A stretch of DNA of 45,930 bases from COMBO-56-21 sp041494275. Its GTDB lineage: Archaea; Thermoplasmatota; Thermoplasmata; UBA10834. Shown in pieces: positions 1 to 7,988 of the stretch. Position numbers and translations under genes: made by a program. Numbering within the stretch: the first letter of the stretch is position 1; every line of letters begins with the position of its first letter. A model generated the notes under the pieces. The model saw only the letters and a program-made list of their open reading frames with translations, ran no database searches and was not told where the DNA came from. Location of the stretch: assembly GCA_041494275.1 (NCBI GenBank), contig JBGQAM010000002.1, positions 1 to 45,930 on the forward strand. The letters are read 5' to 3'.

Positions 1-2273
1 CTGTCAGGGACGAACCCGCAATAGAGGGAACCCTCGTAGGGCGTCATGGTCTCGATGTACTTGAGCGCCTCAACTACCTCGGCGGCGATCATGGTCGCTT
101 CTCCCGATGCTATCGCCGCCTCAAGAGTCGGGGTTTCGACGATCCTGCTCCTGGCCTCTCCCATCAGCTTCGGCAGCTCTCCGAGCTTCGTGCAGTCCTT
201 GCCGAGCCATGCGAACAAGCTCGGGAGCTGGTAGCCTGTTTCCGGAAACTCGATCTTCCTATCAGGCCCGTATTTTCGCAGCGCCTTGTTCAACAGAACA
301 TCGGCGTAGCCTGTTGCGATCACTGCGCCCTCGATTGCCATCTTGAACAGTTGATCCTTCGTGATCTTCTCTCTCTTGGGGACGTAGTAGGAAGCGCGCT
401 CGATCTCCGGGTCGGTTATTCCGAGCTTCCATCGTCTGTATTCGATTGCCGAGTACAGCCTTTTGGAAGCCTCGAGCGCATCCGTCTCGAATATGAAGTA
501 CCCTCCATAGACATCCCTTGCGGTGTTCTCGAGAACCTCGGTCACGAGCGTGCTACCGTACAGGTAGTTCATCGTACCCACATGCACTGGAAAGCCCATC
601 GCGACTGCCCATGTCCCTATCGCCACGGCCTTCTCGTGCATCGCCTCAGGAGCGATCGCGACGAAAGGTATCTTGTCGATGTCGACACCGAGCCGATTGG
701 CGACCTCCGTCGCGAGGTTAGAGTATCTCGGGTTGTCCACGCACGAACCTATATGCCAAACGCATGGGAGACCATCGAGCCCGGCCGCCTCGCCAAGCTC
801 GGAAAGGAACACTTGAAGCCCTTCGCCCGCGATCTCCTTGGTCTTGGCGGGGTCCATGAAACCCGCCTTTGCCAGCTCAATCGCGTTGCACCCGGTCGCG
901 AGCAGAAGAACATCCCTCTTGGCTAGCTCCTTGGCGATCTTAAGGACATCCTGATCGTCCTTTGCCCTGGTGCTCTTGCAGCCCGCGAAGAGCGCCACTC
1001 CCCGAATCTTGCCGGTGACGATGCTGTCCACCAAGTGTTGGTACGGGTCGTCGGGATTCATCTTGGCGAAGAGCGCCTTCATCTGCTCTAGGCTGAACCC
1101 GGCGACTACCCTGGCAGGTTTTGGAGAAACCATAAGCCGAGTTTTGCCTCGGTGCTTGAAGGCTTCGACCGCCATGAGGAGAATCTCCCTCGCGGAGGCC
1201 TTTGCGCGCTCGGGCACAAATTCAATGTGCGTATCGCCCACCAATCTTGCGATCTCCTCGGTTGAGATCAGCTTCGTGTGAGTGCACCTGGACAGCGTGG
1301 CCAGGGATGGCATGAAGCACTGATAGTCGAGCACCATCGCATCGAGGAGCCCACTCAGGAGCACAAGTTCCTGGGAGAGAACGTTGGAGGCCAGGGGGAT
1401 CCCCTTGCGCATCAGGATCTCGTTTCCCGTGCAGCAGACCCCGACGATGTTGAATCCGGTCGCGCCGGCCTTCTTTGCCTCCTCTTTCATCTCCCGAGCG
1501 ACGTCGACTATCACCTCGCTCATCAAGGGGTTGTGACCGTGGACGGCGACGTTGATCGAGCGTTCATCCAGCACGCCGAGATTCGCCTCGCTCAACACGA
1601 GTTTTGGCGTCCCGAAGAGGATATCGCTCAGGTCGGATGAGATCTGCGCTCCAGCGTAGTCGGAAAGTGCGCACTCTATCCCGCCGAACAGGATAGGAAT
1701 GGGGTCCGCGTCCACGCCCATGGACGTCCTGTGCATCACGTTCGATATCGACGATTCGATATTGCTCGGCAGAACCGAGTGAGTGTCCCATCTGTGGACA
1801 CGGCCTTTCGTTACTGTGGATGTAAGGAATGTGAGCGGCACGGCTGTAAACCTGGAATAATCCTCGAGGGCCTTTGTCGCGACGGCATGGGCGAGTGCGC
1901 TGACGCTCTTGCCTCCAGTTTCAATCCCTATTCTCTTCGCAACCGCCTCAAGCTTCACCCTGTCCGTGACCTTGTAGTCCTTTATCGCGCCGTCCGCCAG
2001 CGCGAGGAGAACGTGGGCGATCTCCTTTCCATGCCCAGAGTGCGCCGCTGTCCCTGCGGCGATCATCCTGTCGATATGCCGTGCAACAATCGTGTAGTCC
2101 TTGGCCCCGCATATCCCAGTCGTAGGCTCCTTTCCCATGGGGTTTATCCGACAAGGCCCCTGAAGACATATCCTGCAACAGAGCCCGAGCTGGCCAAAAC
2201 GACATTGCGCGCCTTGGTTTGAGACCCTATCGAGAACAGTACACACACTGGATTCGTGAAGGTCCGTGAACAT
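1..2273 (-). CDS. cooS: Ni-CO dehydrogenase (CooS) fused to the N-terminal domain of acetyl-CoA synthase (AcsB); partial, runs off the window
   Basis: Reading from the ATG at 2273, the frame stays open to base 1 (757 residues). Residues ~1-620 are a full Ni,Fe-CO dehydrogenase. B/D-cluster cysteines are C24, C32, C33, C36, C41 and C55. C-cluster ligands are H247, C281, C319, C432, C462 and C511, with the catalytic-region lysine K548, all spaced as in Carboxydothermus CooS. After a ~15-residue linker, residues ~633-757 match the N-terminal CODH-binding domain of bacterial AcsB (motifs GYADVLLNKALRKYGPD and GELPKL, then ASGEATMIAAEVVEALKYI). The ACS A-cluster region would lie outside the window. 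Bacterial AcsA and AcsB are normally separate chains, and archaeal CdhC lacks this N-terminal domain. The start is uncertain: a GTG at 2372 is also in frame directly after a stop, and an ATG at 2138 would delete the metal-binding cysteines. It lies downstream of cooT and cooC, which fits nickel insertion. Confidence 0.9.
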   Translation of the reverse strand, partial: MFTDLHESSVCTVLDRVSNQGAQCRFGQLGLCCRICLQGPCRINPMGKEPTTGICGAKDYTIVARHIDRMIAAGTAAHSGHGKEIAHVLLALADGAIKDYKVTDRVKLEAVAKRIGIETGGKSVSALAHAVATKALEDYSRFTAVPLTFLTSTVTKGRVHRWDTHSVLPSNIESSISNVMHRTSMGVDADPIPILFGGIECALSDYAGAQISSDLSDILFGTPKLVLSEANLGVLDERSINVAVHGHNPLMSEVIVDVAREMKEEAKKAGATGFNIVGVCCTGNEILMRKGIPLASNVLSQELVLLSGLLDAMVLDYQCFMPSLATLSRCTHTKLISTEEIARLVGDTHIEFVPERAKASAREILLMAVEAFKHRGKTRLMVSPKPARVVAGFSLEQMKALFAKMNPDDPYQHLVDSIVTGKIRGVALFAGCKSTRAKDDQDVLKIAKELAKRDVLLLATGCNAIELAKAGFMDPAKTKEIAGEGLQVFLSELGEAAGLDGLPCVWHIGSCVDNPRYSNLATEVANRLGVDIDKIPFVAIAPEAMHEKAVAIGTWAVAMGFPVHVGTMNYLYGSTLVTEVLENTARDVYGGYFIFETDALEASKRLYSAIEYRRWKLGITDPEIERASYYVPKREKITKDQLFKMAIEGAVIATGYADVLLNKALRKYGPDRKIEFPETGYQLPSLFAWLGKDCTKLGELPKLMGEARSRIVETPTLEAAIASGEATMIAAEVVEALKYIETMTPYEGSLYCGFVPD

Positions 2274-2728
2274 AGAGGAACAAGAAGCATCCCAGCAATC
2301 GCAATGCCAGCGGTCCTTTTCGTTCCCGGATTCCTTCCCCTGCTTGGGCGTCTCAACGGGTTCAGAACCCACTCAGAGAACACTCCTAACGATCGCTGTT
2401 GCCCATGAGCGAGCATTCGGCGCCCCAATGGCGCCTGCTTCGAACGACTTGCGAAGCGAATGGCAAGATAGAGAAGATATAGGGTTGACTGATTGCGACG
2501 GAAGACTACAGTCCATGAAAGGCATGGGAGTCGGATAGGATGCGGCGCCAGGTTCCAGCGTTAGCTTGCCCCCGAATTCTGGCTATCTGGCTAGCTGTTG
2601 GGCCTTGCCTAGATAGTCGACATTCGACGAATGGATTTCGTTCTACTAAAACGTTGTTACATTACTATGTCGGCGCACGCCGATGAGGCTTCTAGTCGGC
2701 TAATGGAGGCAAAACGAGGCAAGACACG
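2274..2728 (-). promoter_or_regulatory. Leader/intergenic region between cooC and the CODH-ACS gene, with candidate TATA box and hairpin
   Basis: About 450 bases separate cooC from the CODH-ACS start. I see no convincing gene on either strand. On the minus strand a TATA-like CCTATATCTT lies at 2474-2483, which would start a transcript near 2450. A hairpin with GGCGCC arms (2419-2424 and 2430-2435) would sit in that leader. A second short stem (2670-2675 with 2678-2683) lies nearer to cooC and could help end the cooC transcript. The fused gene may therefore have its own promoter. This is inferred from pattern only. Confidence 0.35.
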
Positions 2729-3529
2729 TCACACTGAAACCAGAGATCGTGATATGTCTTGCGAAATTCGTCTGACGGCGGACTCCCATTCAGGAGCCCC
2801 AGGTGCCGCAAATGGTGATCGCCCTCGAAGATCTGCCTCGGCGACAGCCGAAGAATAGGGAATTGAATGAGACAAGATCAGCCCGTGAGCCTTCAGCGAT
2901 TCGCGTATCAGCGTGGCCTCATCTTGGTCCTTGACACGGTTCGCAACGATTTCGACCTTCCTGACCCCCATCTCATGCGCGAGTTCGGCGATTCTTGCGG
3001 CGGTCTCGATGGATCTTGTGCCTGGCTCAACAATCACAAGGATGATGTCGACTCCTCTGCAGGTAGCCCTCCCGAACTGCTCCAGCCCCGCCTCCATGTC
3101 AACCAATACGACCTCGTCTCTTTCGAGCACGACATGTCCCAAGAGAGCACGCAAGACGGCATTCTCTGGGCAGAAACACCCTGACCCTGCAGCCCTTATC
3201 GTGCCGAGAACCAACAGTCTGACCCCGTCGGCACCGACCTTCGAATAGACATCCGGGATGTCGTCTACTTTCGGGTTTAGTTTGAAGAACGGTCCTGAGA
3301 CGGCGCCCGGCCTCGCCCCTGTTCTCTGCTCGATGAGATCAAGCTCCGAAGATATCGGCTTGGGCTGCACGTCATGAGGTATTTCCAGAACCGCGTGAAG
3401 ATGAGCGGCCGGGTCAGCGTCCACCGCCAGAACCTTCAGACCTTCCCGCGCCCAGATTCGGGCAAGCGCGCCGACTATGGTGGTCTTGCCGACACCTCCC
3501 TTGCCAGCTACAGCGATCTTGAATCCCAA
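2729..3529 (-). CDS. cooC: CooC-type nickel-insertion ATPase (CODH maturation)
   Basis: A 266-residue MinD/ParA-like P-loop ATPase. The deviant Walker A motif GKGGVGKTT is at residues 9-17, and a CxC pair (C118, C120 in SGCFCPEN) matches the metal-binding CxC of CooC, which binds nickel across the dimer interface. A VDMEAGLEQFGR stretch follows, as in CooC/AcsF proteins. In the family, ATP-driven dimer changes deliver Ni to the C-cluster of CODH or to ACS. It lies 10 nt after cooT and upstream of the CODH-ACS fusion on the same strand, so the four minus-strand genes probably form one maturation and enzyme locus. It could serve CODH, ACS or both. The family call is firm, while the exact client is inferred from context. 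Confidence 0.93.
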   Translation of the reverse strand: MGFKIAVAGKGGVGKTTIVGALARIWAREGLKVLAVDADPAAHLHAVLEIPHDVQPKPISSELDLIEQRTGARPGAVSGPFFKLNPKVDDIPDVYSKVGADGVRLLVLGTIRAAGSGCFCPENAVLRALLGHVVLERDEVVLVDMEAGLEQFGRATCRGVDIILVIVEPGTRSIETAARIAELAHEMGVRKVEIVANRVKDQDEATLIRESLKAHGLILSHSIPYSSAVAEADLRGRSPFAAPGAPEWESAVRRISQDISRSLVSV

Positions 3530-3539
3530 AAAATCAGCT

Positions 3540-3731
3540 CTACAACGACTTCAGGATGATTTCATGCTTGACCAGGTTGGCCTCGACGAGCTTCGCATTA
3601 GGGAAGACCTTCCTCTCCCCAAGCGTGTCGAAACATGTTATGCTGTCACCCGTGACCATTACCCTGGCAGCCTCTGGCATCAACAGCACCCGCTCAGAAC
3701 CCTTCAGCAGATATACGGTGGACTCGCACAT
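3540..3731 (-). CDS. cooT: CooT-like small nickel-binding protein
   Basis: A 63-residue protein starting MCESTVYLL and matching the CooT family of ~65-residue nickel-binding accessory proteins, which have Cys at position 2 as the metal ligand and a small beta-barrel fold. I chose the ATG at 3731 rather than the GTG three codons upstream for two reasons. It places cysteine at position 2 as in CooT, and a GGAAGG purine run lies just upstream. A longer start would bury that residue. It sits directly before cooC, the usual partner in CODH maturation. No CooJ-like His/Cys-rich nickel protein is visible nearby. Confidence 0.8.
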   Translation of the reverse strand: MCESTVYLLKGSERVLLMPEAARVMVTGDSITCFDTLGERKVFPNAKLVEANLVKHEIILKSL

Positions 3732-3773
3732 GCAACTCACCTTCCGACGGCGTGAGACGCCAGCACTCTGGTC

Positions 3774-4178
3774 TCAATCCATCGAGCAATCAGTTATCTG
3801 ACCAGCGACCTTCTTGGCCGTCTCGTAGTTGTCAACAGCGAACACGAATCTAAGCTTGTCGCCGTGCTGGCCCAGCAGATAGGAGGCCTCGAGCTTAACT
3901 CCCGCATCGACAAGAATGCGTGCCGCCTTGACCCATTGGCCTGGGCGGTCATTCACTTCGACTACCAGAACGCGCCTCTCCTTGAAATCCAGGTCAGCTT
4001 TGATGAACGTCCTCCGAACCTCTTCCTCTGAGCCAGTGATGAACTTGATCACGTATCGACCGTCGACCTTGGCAGTGGCTATCGTGTTCATGTTGATGGC
4101 ATGCTCGGCAAGAATTGTGACTGCATCCAGCAGATTGGGGCCCGATCCGTTGAAAGAGAGTTCGAATTCGGTTGTCAT
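3774..4178 (-). CDS. Double ACT-domain protein
   Basis: A 134-residue soluble protein made of two ACT-type ligand-binding domains (about residues 3-65 and 68-132). The second contains the typical ACT phrase VEVNDRPGQWVKAARILVDAGV. ACT domains usually bind small molecules, often amino acids, and control an enzyme or regulator. No catalytic domain is attached, so this is likely a stand-alone sensor or regulatory subunit. A GGAGG sequence lies nine bases before the ATG, and a strong TATA box lies 40-50 bases upstream. It heads the cooT-cooC-CODH/ACS cluster with a 42-nt gap to cooT, so it may respond to a metabolite that matters for that pathway. The ligand is unknown. Confidence 0.75.
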   Translation of the reverse strand: MTTEFELSFNGSGPNLLDAVTILAEHAINMNTIATAKVDGRYVIKFITGSEEEVRRTFIKADLDFKERRVLVVEVNDRPGQWVKAARILVDAGVKLEASYLLGQHGDKLRFVFAVDNYETAKKVAGQITDCSMD

Positions 4179-4221
4179 CGAAAGTTGCCTCCGAATGGCA
4201 AGAGCTGTAATAGCGCTGTTA

Positions 4222-4233
4222 TCTATATATTCT
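4222..4233 (-). promoter_or_regulatory. TATA box for the ACT-cooT-cooC cluster
   Basis: On the minus strand the sequence GAATATATAGAT lies about 45-55 bases upstream of the ACT gene ATG. This is the spacing expected for an archaeal TBP site with a short 5' leader containing the GGAGG site. It is the clearest promoter for the nickel maturation cluster. Confidence 0.6.
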
Positions 4234-4411
4234 GTGTGCCGTTTCTGTCGAGTATTGACGGATTATGACTGATAGAATGGTTTAGCTTCGTCACAAGGCG
4301 ATGGTCGTGTCGTAGACTAGCACGGAATTCAATTGAAAATCCTTCGAAACAGCTGACAGAAATCGATGGAGGAAGGGGTTTGGGCAGGGAGCCTCGGTGA
4401 ATCTCTCCCAC

Positions 4412-5680
4412 TCACATTTGGCCGTAGTACGTCATCAGGCAATCTACCCACGAAGATTCCGTCACAAGATCCAGGCCTACCATATCATAGACGAACTGCG
4501 ACAACCATGGATAGCTACCCATGTTGTACTGAGAGAAGGACGGCGGGAAGTTGAAGTTGAGCCCGCGGACAGCGCCGTAGTGCCTGCTGCTGTGGTCTTC
4601 GGCCAGGAGAGCCGCGTTGAATGCTGTCTCGAATTCGCTGATGGCAGCCATTAGCTCCGGATGCCCTTGAACACGTTCCAAGCGTTCGACGAACGCGTAC
4701 AGATCGGGGGCCCATTCGTATCCTGCCATATTGGTCCATGTGCCCATGAGCGCGTACCCTCTCGCACCACTGATCTGCCCCCTGTGCTCGCGGACGATTG
4801 GCATCAAGGTCTTCGTCAGCGTGACGAAAGAATCGCCAAGCGCGGACACCTTGGACATATCGAAGGCGGACATTGTGGCGAAGTCCTGGCTGTATCGCAT
4901 GATGTGTGCGTAATCCCATTTGGAGCTGTAGTACTGAACATACTCGTGCACGATGTTCTTAGCAAGGGAGGCTGGAGACAGACTCGGAGTCTCAACAAGG
5001 TCCGAGATGAACATCATGTACGGCAGTCCGTCGAAAGGAACCGTGGTCTCCGACCCAACGACGTAAGGAACCGCATCCCTGAGCTCGTATATGCCTTCGA
5101 TCGACATCATGTTGCAGGCGTCGAAGGCGAGGAGGTCAACCCCCTTGCCCGTTTCTTTCTTCACGTCCATCAAAGCGCTCGCGACGCCGTGAATCGACAT
5201 CAAGGTGTCTCCGTTGGTCTCGTCCTCGCAGATGCCCCTCCAGCTATAGCCATGGTCCTGCAAGACCATCATCGTGTTCGCCGCAGGGAAATTCTCCATT
5301 CCGTACGCGATGAACTGTTTGAGCGTTGCGGGATCAGAGGTCTTCATTTCATCCCATGTATCGATGAGCTGCCTTTTGCCGTCGACAATGTCGTATATCC
5401 AGATCCCGTCCGAGGACAGAAGGTCCACAAGAGCGACGATGTTGACGTTTACGTTCGTTGGAAGGGATTGCTCCCAAGTCTTCATCGCGAACTCCGTGCA
5501 GAATTCGAGGCTATTGTCGGCATCCCAGTACATCAAGATCGTCCATTGCTTCGGTTGAGCCTCGTTTGACGGGGCAGTGCCCCCCAAGACTCCAATCGGC
5601 GCGGCAACCACAATCGCAATCAACACGCAAAGTACACAGTGCGTTCCGCCAAACCTCAAAATGCGCTCCCCCCAAGACAC
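4412..5680 (-). CDS. Secreted clostripain-related cysteine protease (peptidase C11)
   Basis: A 422-residue protein with an N-terminal hydrophobic export segment (about residues 13-35, ending near VLGGTAPS). A C11/clostripain-like domain follows. It begins WTILMYWDADNSLE (residues 46-59) and has the catalytic dyad His143 in LQDHGYSW and Cys189 in FDACNM. Clan CD proteases of this kind cleave after basic residues and are usually exported. The C-terminal part (residues ~300-422) continues the family fold, with no obvious membrane anchor at the end. It stands alone between divergent or unrelated genes. It probably acts outside the cell in peptide scavenging or processing. The substrate is unknown. 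Confidence 0.85.
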   Translation of the reverse strand: MSWGERILRFGGTHCVLCVLIAIVVAAPIGVLGGTAPSNEAQPKQWTILMYWDADNSLEFCTEFAMKTWEQSLPTNVNVNIVALVDLLSSDGIWIYDIVDGKRQLIDTWDEMKTSDPATLKQFIAYGMENFPAANTMMVLQDHGYSWRGICEDETNGDTLMSIHGVASALMDVKKETGKGVDLLAFDACNMMSIEGIYELRDAVPYVVGSETTVPFDGLPYMMFISDLVETPSLSPASLAKNIVHEYVQYYSSKWDYAHIMRYSQDFATMSAFDMSKVSALGDSFVTLTKTLMPIVREHRGQISGARGYALMGTWTNMAGYEWAPDLYAFVERLERVQGHPELMAAISEFETAFNAALLAEDHSSRHYGAVRGLNFNFPPSFSQYNMGSYPWLSQFVYDMVGLDLVTESSWVDCLMTYYGQM

Positions 5681-5793
5681 TGACTCACCGTATCAAGGGA
5701 TAGTCAGATAATGCTTTCTCCGAGGGCTTCGGCACAACTGAATTATCGAGGGGATTGCATCACATGGCCGACCAAGACCCGGAGAGATGAAGA

Positions 5794-6564
5794 ATGGGCG
5801 TCTCGTTCGACAGGATCGCGGACAGATACGATACCACGAGGGGATATCCAGACCAAGTCATGGAGGACATCCTCGCGGCTCTCGAGAAGGTTCTGGACAG
5901 AGAAAAGAAGATCCTTGATGCGGGCGTAGGGACAGCGAGGTTCGCAAAACCTCTTCAGGACCGAGGTTTTGAGGTCATAGGTCTAGACATCTCGAAGAGG
6001 ATGCTGGCGAAGGCAAGGGCCAAGAGTGCATCGGATCTTTTCAGAGGTGACATGTGCTCGCTGCCTTTCATGGACGGCGTCTTCGGCACCACCATGAGCA
6101 TCCACGTGCTTCACCTTGTATCCAAGTGGAGGTGCGCTCTCGGAGAGATAGGCCGGGTGACTACAGACAACTTCGTCTCGGTGGCGTTCAACAAGGAGGA
6201 GTCACCCGCGGAGGAGCTGCGGAGGTCGTACGACCAGGCCTGCGCGGAGCTGGGACATCCAGTCCGACATCCAGGGCTCAGGGAACGAGAGCTGCCAGAC
6301 CTGCTGGAACCTGATTCCGCCAGCGTTATCACTCTGCACGAGCATCCGATAGACGTTCAGGGAATGATAGGCGACTTCGAGACAAGGACCTACTCCAGCC
6401 AATGGATGGTGCCCGAGGAGATCCACGAGCAGGCGATTGAATCTCTCAGGCAGAAATACGACGGCGTGCAGGAGATCATGGGAAGGGAGAAGATCTCGCT
6501 GCTAGTCTGGGGCATCGAGAAGGTCTGGCAGTTCGCGACTGGTCCGGACCCGACGATAAGTTGA
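5794..6564 (+). CDS. Class I SAM-dependent methyltransferase
   Basis: A 256-residue protein with a Rossmann-type methyltransferase core: motif I LDAGVGTARFA (residues 41-51), the ribose-binding acidic residue in VIGLDIS (D65), and a GDMCSLPF motif II/III region (residues 85-92). It belongs to the broad UbiE/SmtA-like family, and the substrate cannot be told from sequence. A purine-rich GGAGAGATGAAG precedes the ATG. It is read in the same direction as the RPA genes but is separated from them by a TATA box, so it may be its own transcript. The C-terminal third (residues ~130-256) is less typical and probably forms the substrate lid. Confidence 0.85.
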   Translation: MGVSFDRIADRYDTTRGYPDQVMEDILAALEKVLDREKKILDAGVGTARFAKPLQDRGFEVIGLDISKRMLAKARAKSASDLFRGDMCSLPFMDGVFGTTMSIHVLHLVSKWRCALGEIGRVTTDNFVSVAFNKEESPAEELRRSYDQACAELGHPVRHPGLRERELPDLLEPDSASVITLHEHPIDVQGMIGDFETRTYSSQWMVPEEIHEQAIESLRQKYDGVQEIMGREKISLLVWGIEKVWQFATGPDPTIS

Positions 6565-6595
6565 CCGACTCACTTTCGCCTGCCCGTAGTGCATC

Positions 6596-6606
6596 GCCTT
6601 ATATTC
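6596..6606 (+). promoter_or_regulatory. TATA box for the RPA operon
   Basis: CCTTATATTCG lies about 65-70 bases before the chosen GTG start of the RPA gene. That would give a transcript start near 6628, and the AAAGGGGG ribosome site before the GTG would sit inside the leader. This supports the internal GTG start over the longer frame. Confidence 0.5.
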
Positions 6607-6668
6607 GTGATCGGTGTTTTCAAAACAGCAGCACAGAAGAAACACGGCTGCTCAAAGGGGGCTTTATC

Positions 6669-7988
6669 GTGGAAATACAGAAGCTAGCGCCCCATATCGA
6701 AGAGATTGCCAGGGCGCTCGGGGATAAGTTGTCAGAGGAACAGATCGCTGAAGAGCTGCAGAAATACGTGGACGTCTACAAGCTCAGCATACCGATGGCG
6801 AAGAGGACCATCGTCAAGAAATACGGCGGAGACAGCAGCGGCTTCTCGGCCGGTTTTCAGAGGAAGCTCGCGGAGCTCAGGCCAAACGAGCCCAACGTGG
6901 ATTTCGTGGCCAAGGTGCTCTCCGCGAACGCGAAGGAGATTCAGGCCAAGGGCGAGAAGAAGCAGATCGTGTTCGGCTTCCTCGGTGACGAAACGACCAC
7001 GCTCCCGTACACTGCCTGGGAGATCGAGGACCTCCAGCTGAACAAGGGGGATGTCATCTCTGTAAAAGGTGCCTACACGCGCGAGTATCAGGGCAGAGTG
7101 CAGATCAATTTCGGCAACAGGGTATCCATCAAGAAGGAGGACCCGCCCACCGTGGGCGACATCCAGGTCGCCCAAGGGCCGCCCAGATTCGTCGAAATCG
7201 GAGAGCTTAGAGAGGCCATGGGCTATGTCGAGGTCAAAGGCAGGATTCTGTCGCTCGAGCCGCGCGAGGTCTCCGTCCAAGGCGAGATGAAGAAGATATT
7301 CTCAGGGGTGCTGGCCGACGAGACCGGCAAGGTCCAGTTCACCGCATGGTCGGACTTCAAGCTCAAGGAGGGAGAGGTTGTCAAGATTTCCAGAGGGACC
7401 GTGAAGGCCTGGAGAGGCATCCCGCAGCTCAGCTTCGATGAGCGCGGTGAGGTCACCAAGATCAAGGAGAAATATCCATCAGCAGAGGAGCTCCGAAAGA
7501 CCGGCGTGCGCATGATCGCTGAGATAGCGGCCAAAGGCGGCGCTGTGGACGCCACTGTGCGGGGCGTCTTGATCGAGGTCAGGGACGGCTCTGGCCTGAT
7601 CATGCGCTGCCAGGAGTGCAAGCGCGCTCTCCAAAAGGGCATGTGCAAGATCCACGGAAGGGTTGACGGCTACCCGGACTTGAGGGTGAAGGCCATTCTT
7701 GACGACGGCAGCGGTGCCGTCGGAGTGGTCATGAACAGAGATCTCTCCGAGAAGCTGCTCGATACGACGCTCGACGAATCGATGCAGAAAGCCAAGGAGA
7801 AGATGAACTTCGACATCGTCAAGGACGAGATGGACGAACTGCTCACGCTCAAGGTCCTCACCGTTTCAGGCCCGATCACGGCAGATCAGTACGGCCTCTC
7901 GATGATAGCAAAGGAGGCGCAGCTGAGCACGCCGGACGTGAAGCAGGAGGCCGAGAAGCTCCTGGTCGAGCTGGGGGCGCCTGAATGA
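6669..7988 (+). CDS. rpa: Replication protein A (archaeal RPA, multi-OB-fold, zinc finger)
   Basis: A 439-residue single-stranded-DNA-binding protein. An N-terminal helical region (1-65) is followed by OB folds at about residues 75-165 and 175-270. A third OB region (~285-420) contains a zinc finger, CQEC...CKIH, typical of archaeal RPA. I chose the GTG at 6669 because AAAGGGGG lies eight bases upstream and a TATA box fits that leader. The frame is open further upstream but has no plausible signals and would add 36 unconserved residues. It overlaps the next gene by four bases (ATGA), so the two are co-translated. It should coat ssDNA in replication, repair and recombination. Confidence 0.92.
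   Translation: MEIQKLAPHIEEIARALGDKLSEEQIAEELQKYVDVYKLSIPMAKRTIVKKYGGDSSGFSAGFQRKLAELRPNEPNVDFVAKVLSANAKEIQAKGEKKQIVFGFLGDETTTLPYTAWEIEDLQLNKGDVISVKGAYTREYQGRVQINFGNRVSIKKEDPPTVGDIQVAQGPPRFVEIGELREAMGYVEVKGRILSLEPREVSVQGEMKKIFSGVLADETGKVQFTAWSDFKLKEGEVVKISRGTVKAWRGIPQLSFDERGEVTKIKEKYPSAEELRKTGVRMIAEIAAKGGAVDATVRGVLIEVRDGSGLIMRCQECKRALQKGMCKIHGRVDGYPDLRVKAILDDGSGAVGVVMNRDLSEKLLDTTLDESMQKAKEKMNFDIVKDEMDELLTLKVLTVSGPITADQYGLSMIAKEAQLSTPDVKQEAEKLLVELGAPE

Noticed and set aside
351..926. A 191-residue frame on the plus strand
   Set aside because: It lies antisense to the CODH-ACS coding sequence, which is fully supported by family motifs. Its composition is that of a shadow frame.
2144..2428. A 94-residue minus-strand frame near the CODH start
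   Set aside because: It is out of frame with CooS. The correct frame encodes the conserved cysteine-rich N-terminus across the same bases.
4661..5569. A 302-residue plus-strand frame
   Set aside because: It is antisense to the C11 protease, whose catalytic motifs and signal peptide are clear.
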